A stretch of 9,334 bases of DNA, taken from CALMJB01 sp963977945 (lineage in GTDB: Bacteria; Actinomycetota; Actinomycetes; Nanopelagicales; Nanopelagicaceae). The translations under genes and the position numbers were made by a program. Positions 5,425 through 9,334 of this stretch are shown here, piece by piece (the stretch's first letter is position 1; the number at the start of each line of letters is the position of its first letter). The DNA is taken from assembly GCA_963977945.1 (NCBI GenBank), contig CAXBQO010000038.1, forward strand, positions 1 to 9,334, in the 5' to 3' direction. Below the pieces are notes generated by a model. It was not told the origin of the DNA. It was given only the letters and a program-made list of their open reading frames with translations, and searched no databases.

Positions 5425-6552
5425 TCACGGAATCTTGCGACATCCGCACATCGAGTTGAAATAAAGTGTCTTACCTCTCGAATCACCGGAATAACTAGAT
5501 TCCCTAGAACCTGCTTGAGTAGTGCCAACGGCGTAATCTCTAAAATCTAGAATTTTTTGATTGGAAATGAGCGAACAAGTTTGCCGGTCGGCCCACTCAG
5601 AAATTGCGATTGCAAGAGTGCCCAGAACAACCCAAAGTTGAGCGCTGGGAATTAGCTTTTCTTCACTCTCACAATTTGCGGCAATTTCACTAAACCCTAA
5701 GTGAAACTGCCTTGAGTTTAAATCGATGCAATTTAAACAGGGAGTTTTACCGGGAATCACCAGCGGCCCAACTGCGATCTCACCGTTTAAATATGGTCCG
5801 ACAAATAAGTGTGGAGTCGATTCACACATCCAACGTTGCTGATAATCAGCCGGCGTTTTTTCTAACGCCAAAATTAAATCTGGCTTAGTCATTTGATTAT
5901 TGAATTTTTGCTCATCGCTTTTAAATAGATTTTGCTCATTAATTATCTGCTCTTGTCTAATCTGCAGATCTAAACCATGGTCAAGAGTGCGAACACTGGC
6001 TCCACAAATATCAGAGTTTGAAATAGTTTTATTTGAGTTTGTAAAACTTCCAATAATTATTGATCGACTAAATCCAATGCTTTGCAACAGCCCAAGCAAA
6101 TTCAGTGCCAACCTATTTTTCCCAAAAATCATAATTTGGAATGTACTTCTAGCATAAAGGCGATCAAGAGTTACCGAATCAAGTTCACCAATAATTCGCT
6201 TGGCTAAAATTTTTTCACCTAATTCACTTTGCATTAAATTTTCAGATTTAATTAATTCGGCTATAGCCACATCTTGTGTTGTCGCCTGCAAAACTATCAA
6301 TTTCTTTTTTTCAAATGGCTCTAGAATTTGCACCAATTGATCTACCGACAAATTACATCCTTGGGCAATATCTGCCAAAGTATTTATGCCATCTAAACAC
6401 TTTAAAAGTTGAATCAAATTCTGATCAAATATTTCAAGACTTGAGTAAATATTTCCAAGAAATGCTTTGGATTCAGAAATACAAGTTAAATAGATGCCGC
6501 TTTGATAAGTTGGAATTAATTCTGCTAATTTGTTTTTGTAGGAAATTGTCAT
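5425..6552 (-). CDS. ThiF/E1-like protein related to TOMM cyclodehydratase-type proteins (orphan)
   Basis: A 375-aa protein in the position of M. tuberculosis Rv3196. The N-terminal part looks like a winged-helix/PqqD-like module (LLKCLDGINTLADIAQG and the following EPFEKKKLI, residues about 49-88). A Rossmann-like strand and turn (QIMIFGKNRLALNLLG, from about 139) follow. The C-terminal half carries GPYLNGEIAVGPLVIPG and PCLNC (Cys272, Cys275), and the tail holds CGC (Cys369, Cys371). CxxC plus a C-terminal CxC is the structural zinc site of E1-like/ocin-ThiF proteins, which handle or activate peptides. No YcaO enzyme or precursor peptide is seen nearby, so the substrate is unknown and adenylation is unproven because the nucleotide-binding glycines are poorly conserved. 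ATG 6552 is preferred over TTG 6558. It is followed at 10 nt by the ABC1 kinase gene. Confidence 0.78.
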   Translation of the reverse strand: MTISYKNKLAELIPTYQSGIYLTCISESKAFLGNIYSSLEIFDQNLIQLLKCLDGINTLADIAQGCNLSVDQLVQILEPFEKKKLIVLQATTQDVAIAELIKSENLMQSELGEKILAKRIIGELDSVTLDRLYARSTFQIMIFGKNRLALNLLGLLQSIGFSRSIIIGSFTNSNKTISNSDICGASVRTLDHGLDLQIRQEQIINEQNLFKSDEQKFNNQMTKPDLILALEKTPADYQQRWMCESTPHLFVGPYLNGEIAVGPLVIPGKTPCLNCIDLNSRQFHLGFSEIAANCESEEKLIPSAQLWVVLGTLAIAISEWADRQTCSLISNQKILDFRDYAVGTTQAGSRESSYSGDSRGKTLYFNSMCGCRKIP

Positions 6553-6615
6553 TAGCAAATCTTGCGGTAAAAGTAGAAAAGTGAAATTTCTTATTCACAA
6601 GCAAAATTTCGGGCA

Positions 6616-6648
6616 AAAGAAAACGGGCGAGAAATTGATTCCCGCCCG
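6616..6648 (-). terminator. Intrinsic terminator downstream of the DUF5679 gene
   Basis: CGGGCG (6624-6629) pairs with CGCCCG (6643-6648). After one A/C mismatch, GAA (6631-6633) pairs with TTC (6639-6641). On the minus strand the stem is followed by a U-rich TTTTCTTTT run (about 6615-6623), as expected for leftward transcription from the DUF5679 gene. It separates that gene from the ThiF-like gene. Confidence 0.85.
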
Positions 6649-6649
6649 C

Positions 6650-6671
6650 TTAACTTAAAGTTTTAAGTTAA
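6650..6671. repeat. Perfect AT-rich 10-bp inverted repeat next to the terminator
   Basis: TTAACTTAAA (6650-6659) and TTTAAGTTAA (6662-6671) are exact reverse complements separated by 2 bp. The repeat lies between the DUF5679 stop and the GC-rich terminator hairpin, and would form a second weaker hairpin at the 3' end of that mRNA. Confidence 0.85.
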
Positions 6672-6675
6672 AGTC

Positions 6676-6834
6676 TTATGCCTTACCTAGGATGCGATTA
6701 ACTTTTGTGCCACATACTGGGCAAGTTCCTTGGGCCATACGCCGACCGGAGTCGGTTACCTTGATCTCGCCGGTAAATGAGCGCTTCTCTTTGCACTTCA
6801 CACAAAACGCTTCACCTGAGTATTGCTCTGCCAT
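6676..6834 (-). CDS. DUF5679 small zinc-ribbon protein (52 aa)
   Basis: A complete 52-codon gene, too short for usual long-ORF filters. It has an excellent ribosome binding site, GGAGG ending 4 nt before ATG 6834. Four cysteines in two CxxC knuckles (Cys11, Cys14, Cys38, Cys41) indicate a zinc ribbon. The AFCVKCKEKR start, the SGRRMAQGTCPVCG core and the VNRILGKA tail agree with DUF5679 proteins that are widespread in Actinobacteria. Its role is unknown; being small, basic and zinc-binding, a nucleic-acid or ribosome association is conceivable but not shown. It is probably monocistronic: its own terminator lies at 6616-6648, and a hairpin (6850-6869) sits just above the ribosome binding site. 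Confidence 0.92.
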   Translation of the reverse strand: MAEQYSGEAFCVKCKEKRSFTGEIKVTDSGRRMAQGTCPVCGTKVNRILGKA

Positions 6835-6849
6835 TGTTCCTCCGTTTGT

Positions 6850-6869
6850 TTAAGCCCGCCCGTGCTTAA
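6850..6869 (-). promoter_or_regulatory. Hairpin in the 5' leader of the DUF5679 gene
   Basis: TTAAGC (6850-6855) and GCTTAA (6864-6869) are perfect reverse complements around an 8-nt GC-rich loop. In the mRNA the hairpin ends about 6 nt before the GGAGG ribosome binding site. A further imperfect inverted repeat, CACGGT (6874-6879) with ACCGTG (6900-6905), lies above it. Either could stabilise the message or act as an operator; no known motif was recognised. Confidence 0.45.
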
Positions 6870-6925
6870 TTCACACGGTGCGAATAACTACACCCTATTA
6901 CCGTGAACGCTCATAAATTGGGTTT

Positions 6926-6941
6926 TCCACGCATATGTGGA
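6926..6941. repeat. Inverted repeat TCCAC-N6-GTGGA upstream of the DUF5679 gene
   Basis: TCCAC (6926-6930) and GTGGA (6937-6941) flank a CATATG-containing centre. It lies about 90 bp upstream of the DUF5679 start and could be a small operator. The left half also partly resembles a DnaA box (TTTTCCACG, 6923-6931). Confidence 0.35.
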
Positions 6942-6981
6942 GTGTTTTTCACCAAAATATCGGAATTTGCTCAAAAATTTC

Positions 6982-7079
6982 TGGGGATAACTAGCAATTT
7001 CAATAAATCTCAATAAATTTCATTGGATCTCATCAATTTTCATTGAATCTCAATAAATTACTAGCAATCTGAATGAACC
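6982..7079. repeat. 10-bp-periodic AT-rich repeat array with adjacent DnaA-like 9-mer
   Basis: Cut every ten bases from 6990, the sequence gives ACTAGCAATT, TCAATAAATC, TCAATAAATT, TCATTGGATC, TCATCAATTT, TCATTGAATC, TCAATAAATT, ACTAGCAATC, TGAATGAACC, and the next slot at 7080 again begins ACTAG. These are nine degenerate decamers in exact 10-bp register with consensus near TCAATAAATY. The array ends at the stop codon of the YgjP-like gene. Directly on its left is TGGGGATAA (6982-6990), a minus-strand TTATCCCCA one base from the E. coli DnaA box. Helical phasing of AT-rich steps could bend or ease melting of the DNA. Function unknown. Confidence 0.7.
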
Positions 7080-7080
7080 A

Positions 7081-7695
7081 CTAGCTCTGCAGTGCATATT
7101 CAAAACCGGCAAGAAAACTCTCGGCCCGTTCACATTCACTCTTTGTAAATCGCATTAGATAATCATCAAAAATTGAATCGTGAAATGGTGTTCGCAAATG
7201 AATCAGTTCATGGAACAAGATGTACCTTAAAACATAATCGGGTGCATACTGCAATCGATCTGAAATTCTGATGGTGCGATCTAATGTTGTGCAAGAACCC
7301 CATCTTTCATTCATTATTTTCCAGGTAATACTCACTGGCCGTTCGTGAAAATCAGGTAAAAGTTCATTTAATAAATCATTTGCGAGTTCCATTAATTGCG
7401 AATCGCTTTTGCGCTCTTTTGCCTCTCGTCTAAGCACCATTTGAATCATCTCTGGCACAATTTCTGATTCGGCGCGTTTGCTAATTTTTGCTGGCACATG
7501 AATTTCAATTACTCCCATATTTCGGAAAGCACTAATCCCTCGTTTGCGCCTATTACTTCTGATCACTCGAAATGGTTCTGATACCTGTACCGCTTGCAGC
7601 GTCGGATTTACTTTTGCCTTGCGCCGGGATTTTGGTTGGTTATACACCGGCGGGAGTGTAGGAAAGTCAAGGGGTAGCTGAACTAAGTTATCCAC
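7081..7695 (-). CDS. YgjP-like (DUF45/M48-type) zinc metallopeptidase
   Basis: A 204-aa protein with the YgjP/DUF45 signature: SITWKIMNERWGSC (RWGSC at 131-135), a YAPDYVLRYILFHELIHL segment with the zinc-binding HELIH (His162, Glu163, His166), and a downstream His172 as probable third ligand. The first 50 residues are proline-rich and then strongly basic (SRRKAK, RSNRRKR), with no signal peptide or membrane helix, so a cytoplasmic, perhaps nucleic-acid-associated enzyme is likely. Substrates of this family are poorly known. Actinobacteria often carry such a gene close to the DUF2342 gene, as here. The start GTG 7695 is itself embedded in a DnaA-box-like 9-mer, and four more lie just upstream, so DnaA or another protein binding there could control it. 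The ribosome binding site is weak (GGATAAAA before GTG). Confidence 0.87.
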   Translation of the reverse strand: MDNLVQLPLDFPTLPPVYNQPKSRRKAKVNPTLQAVQVSEPFRVIRSNRRKRGISAFRNMGVIEIHVPAKISKRAESEIVPEMIQMVLRREAKERKSDSQLMELANDLLNELLPDFHERPVSITWKIMNERWGSCTTLDRTIRISDRLQYAPDYVLRYILFHELIHLRTPFHDSIFDDYLMRFTKSECERAESFLAGFEYALQS

Positions 7696-7750
7696 TTTTA
7701 TCCACTATTTATCCACCGGCTATCCACTTTCTTCGCCTCACTTATCCACC
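7688..7750 (+). promoter_or_regulatory. Array of five helically phased DnaA-box-like 9-mers
   Basis: TTATCCACT (7688-7696), TTATCCACT (7698-7706), TTATCCACC (7709-7717), CTATCCACT (7720-7728) and TTATCCACC (7742-7750) all point the same way. Starts are 10, 11, 11 and 22 bp apart, so one slot near 7731 is empty and the boxes lie on one face of the helix. All share TATCCAC, and four match the E. coli DnaA box TTATCCACA at eight of nine positions; only the last base differs. The array covers the start codon and upstream region of the YgjP-like gene. DnaA binding is inferred. Confidence 0.6.
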
Positions 7751-7868
7751 GCCAATTTCCGATAATCAATTGCGCGGCAAGTCAGATTTGTTGCGAGTTA
7801 TCTCTAATTTTGCTCGCATAAGTTGAAATTCTCATCCTTAACTTGAGAGTTTTGCGAAGATTTTTATC

Positions 7869-8042
7869 TTACTTATGCATTTCATTCAGAGCTATGTGAT
7901 GTTTATCTGCTGCAAAATCGGTTAATCCCACAGTTTGAAATATTTTTTTGAAGTTTTGAGCAGTCGGAGTTAAAAATTTTTTTAAAAACTTCGGGTTGAG
8001 TAAGTTGCTAAAGCTGGATGTACTAACTAAGTTTTCCCTCAC
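7869..8042 (-). CDS. Possible small basic protein (57 aa), doubtful
   Basis: GTG 8042 is preceded by GAGG with 5-nt spacing and opens a 57-codon frame ending in TAA at 7869. The product is Lys/Phe-rich (NPKFLKKFL, FKKIFQTV) and ends in a His-containing ADKHHIALNEMHK tail. No family was recognised. The frame remains open upstream to about 8087, where a TTG lies inside a hairpin. The ribosome binding site supports translation, but the ORF is short, in an AT-rich spacer, and lacks a terminator. It may instead be part of a structured RNA or noncoding. Confidence 0.25.
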   Translation of the reverse strand: MRENLVSTSSFSNLLNPKFLKKFLTPTAQNFKKIFQTVGLTDFAADKHHIALNEMHK

Positions 8043-8060
8043 GAAGTCCTCGGATAACAG

Positions 8061-8089
8061 TTTTGCCTGCAAGGGGAAGGCAGGCAAAA
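8061..8089. repeat. Perfect 10-bp hairpin with 9-nt loop
   Basis: TTTTGCCTGC (8061-8070) and GCAGGCAAAA (8080-8089) are exact reverse complements around AAGGGGAAG. Transcribed from either strand, the stem is followed by A rather than U residues, so it is not a standard intrinsic terminator. It may protect the 3' end of the DUF2342 transcript or form part of a leader or small RNA for the ORF at 7869-8042. Confidence 0.75.
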
Positions 8090-8100
8090 AATGCGCCCGG

Positions 8101-8120
8101 GGGCTTCGCTATTTAAGCCC
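8101..8120 (-). terminator. Possible terminator hairpin overlapping the DUF2342 stop codon
   Basis: GGGCTT (8101-8106) pairs with AAGCCC (8115-8120) around an 8-nt loop, and the TAG stop (8109-8111) lies in the loop. On the minus strand a T6 run follows only after another 9 or so bases (about 8086-8091), so this is a weak terminator at best, perhaps acting together with the neighbouring 8061-8089 hairpin. Confidence 0.4.
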
Positions 8121-9334
8121 GCTTAAATCATCTGGAACAGTGGTGCTGTTTAAGAAAACTTCTACATCTTCAAAAATATTGGTTTTGGCATTTATCGGAG
8201 TTGGTAAAAATGCCGGATCTTCCCAACGTTGATCTCGGCCGGTGTTTTGGCGAAGTTTCTTCACCTCGTGCCAGAAAAATGCTGCCTCTCTAGCTTTGCG
8301 GGGTGAAATTTCTAAACCTAAAAGCGTTGCGAAAAGTTGTGCGATAGGTGAATTAGTTGCTCGTTTACGTCTTGAGTTTTCTATCAAGGCGTTAAATGTC
8401 GGAATGCGATCTTTAGCGACTTGTGAAATAACGTGATCAATCCATCCTTCAATTAATGCCAATATGGTTTCAAGTTTTAGTAGCGCCATTTCTTGTGCCG
8501 GAGTTTGTTCTGGTGTGAACAAGCCATTATTTAATGCAATGGTAAAACTTTGCGGATTATTAAAATCAAAATTACCCGAACTCATTGCTTCTTCTGCCTG
8601 CCGTTGAATTGATTCCACATCAATTCGAATGCCGCGACCATATGTAGTTATTGCATCGCGAATGTAGTTGGTGAGCCATGGGTTATGAGCAAATAATCTA
8701 GCCGCGCTTACTTCGCGCAGCGCTAAATAAATTGATACCTCTTTATCTGGAATTCCCAAACCCTCGCCCCACGCTTTTACATTTTGGGCAATCAAGTGCG
8801 AATTAGGAGCTGCAAATAATGGAATCGCAACATCATGTGATCCGGTAACGCTTTTGGCTAGTTGGCCAACCGATTGCCCCAATTGAGTCGCAATTAAAGA
8901 TCCCATGAAAGATTTCAAAATATTGGTGAGCATTTGTTGCATAACATTTTGCTGGTTTGGATCACTAATTTGATTTATTGGATGTAATGGTAATTGTGGA
9001 TTTGGTCCAGAAATAACTTTTGCTAAAGCTTCAGCCATTCCTTCTGCCAGTGGCTCGAACATTTTTTGCCAGCCAATTAATGAGTTATCAATCCAATCGC
9101 GCAAACTCCAAGCCGGATTTGAATTAGTTAGTGAAGCTGGAAAAATAATTTCTGGATCAAGCCAAAGATTTGCAATATCAATAGCTTCTTTCATCTCATT
9201 TTGAGTTGCGCTACCTACTGGCTGACCATCGCCACTTACTTCGCGGGCAATTTTTCTGACTGTTTCAGTTGAAATTAATTGAGTAGCAGCACCAGGAGCG
9301 AGGTTGGTTCCGGCAAATCCAAATTGTTGTCCTA
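8109..9334 (-). CDS. DUF2342/zincin-2-like 'zinc-dependent metalloprotease' family protein, 5' end outside window
   Basis: The frame is open from TAG 8109 to the right edge, so about 408 C-terminal residues are seen and the true start lies beyond 9334; the internal ATG 9194 is not the start. Family landmarks are TVRKIAREV and LANLWLDPE-like segments near the N-terminal side, SLIATQLGQSVGQLAKSVTG, a LFAHNPWL plus YGRGIRID block, LALIEGWIDHVI, and a C-terminal GLEISPRKAREAAFFW with GRDQRWEDPAFLPT. These match the actinobacterial DUF2342 branch represented by M. tuberculosis Rv3195. The family is annotated as zinc-dependent metalloprotease or putative hydrolase, but the visible part has no classical HExxH (EGWIDHV lies at the corresponding place), so peptidase activity is doubtful. 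Hydrophobic glycine-containing segments occur but no clear membrane helix or signal peptide is visible. Function unknown. Confidence 0.88.
   Translation of the reverse strand, partial: GQQFGFAGTNLAPGAATQLISTETVRKIAREVSGDGQPVGSATQNEMKEAIDIANLWLDPEIIFPASLTNSNPAWSLRDWIDNSLIGWQKMFEPLAEGMAEALAKVISGPNPQLPLHPINQISDPNQQNVMQQMLTNILKSFMGSLIATQLGQSVGQLAKSVTGSHDVAIPLFAAPNSHLIAQNVKAWGEGLGIPDKEVSIYLALREVSAARLFAHNPWLTNYIRDAITTYGRGIRIDVESIQRQAEEAMSSGNFDFNNPQSFTIALNNGLFTPEQTPAQEMALLKLETILALIEGWIDHVISQVAKDRIPTFNALIENSRRKRATNSPIAQLFATLLGLEISPRKAREAAFFWHEVKKLRQNTGRDQRWEDPAFLPTPINAKTNIFEDVEVFLNSTTVPDDLSGLK

Larger units (their letters stand above)
7751..8108. other. Intergenic stretch between the YgjP-like and DUF2342 genes
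   Basis: This AT-rich region of about 360 bp holds no recognised gene. It contains a doubtful minus-strand small ORF (7869-8042), an 8-bp inverted repeat GAAGTTTT/AAAACTTC (7950-7957 with 7985-7992), and a strong hairpin at 8061-8089. A TTATCTCT motif near 7799 is at best a weak DnaA site. No tRNA, tmRNA or RNase P RNA signature was seen. Confidence 0.5.

Noticed and set aside
6990..7079. CRISPR array
   Set aside because: The repeat unit is 10 bp and degenerate with no unique spacers, unlike CRISPR repeats of about 24-37 bp with spacers.
6982..7750. Chromosomal replication origin (oriC)
   Set aside because: Phased DnaA-like boxes and an AT-rich array are present, but there is no dnaA, dnaN, gyrB or parAB neighbour, the two elements are separated by a gene, and the corresponding mycobacterial region is far from the origin. 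Kept only as a DnaA-cluster hypothesis.
7996..8232. Plus-strand frame across the end of the DUF2342 gene
   Set aside because: Its second half is antisense to conserved DUF2342 codons, the start is a TTG without ribosome binding site, and it has no recognisable domain.

Overview
The window reads as chromosome of a low-GC actinobacterium. The order nudC - uvrD2 - whiB7 // ABC1 kinase - ThiF/E1-like protein - (DUF5679, YgjP-like peptidase) - DUF2342 protein follows the Mycobacterium tuberculosis Rv3195-Rv3199c neighbourhood and similar blocks in Streptomyces. AT-rich codon use, tight spacing and possible leaderless starts suggest a streamlined freshwater lineage such as acI/Nanopelagicales; this placement is an inference.

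Left part (1-3213): an endonuclease/exonuclease/phosphatase (EEP) family gene runs leftward off the window. It is divergent from nudC (NADH/RNA-cap pyrophosphatase), which overlaps uvrD2 (SF1 helicase) by 4 bp. The helicase ends right after motif VI, so the tetracysteine and HRDC C-terminal parts of mycobacterial UvrD2 are absent, as is the mycoredoxin gene that separates the two genes in M. tuberculosis.

Centre (3214-4077): the whiB7 locus. A likely promoter with an AT-rich block above the -35 leads into a leader of about 450 nt. The leader holds an 88-codon upstream ORF, a strong intrinsic terminator and a competing antiterminator helix that captures the terminator's 5' arm. A nearly pyrimidine-free tract with repeated Shine-Dalgarno-like motifs follows, then whiB7. 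This has the layout of the ribosome-mediated attenuators known for whiB7/wblC in mycobacteria and streptomycetes, so the locus is probably an antibiotic-stress switch controlling transcription of a WhiB7-type iron-sulfur regulator.

Right part (4074-9334, all minus strand): the ABC1/UbiB kinase gene meets whiB7 tail to tail with a 4-bp overlap and sits 10 nt after an orphan ThiF/E1-like gene. A terminator separates these from a 52-aa DUF5679 zinc-ribbon gene not listed by simple long-ORF searches. Next come a 10-bp-periodic AT-rich repeat array, a YgjP-like metallopeptidase gene, five helically phased DnaA-box-like 9-mers over that gene's start, a 360-bp stretch with hairpins and a doubtful small ORF, and a DUF2342 gene that runs off the right edge.

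The most interesting signals are the whiB7 attenuator and the paired phased arrays (DnaA-like boxes before, and AT-rich decamers after, the YgjP-like gene).
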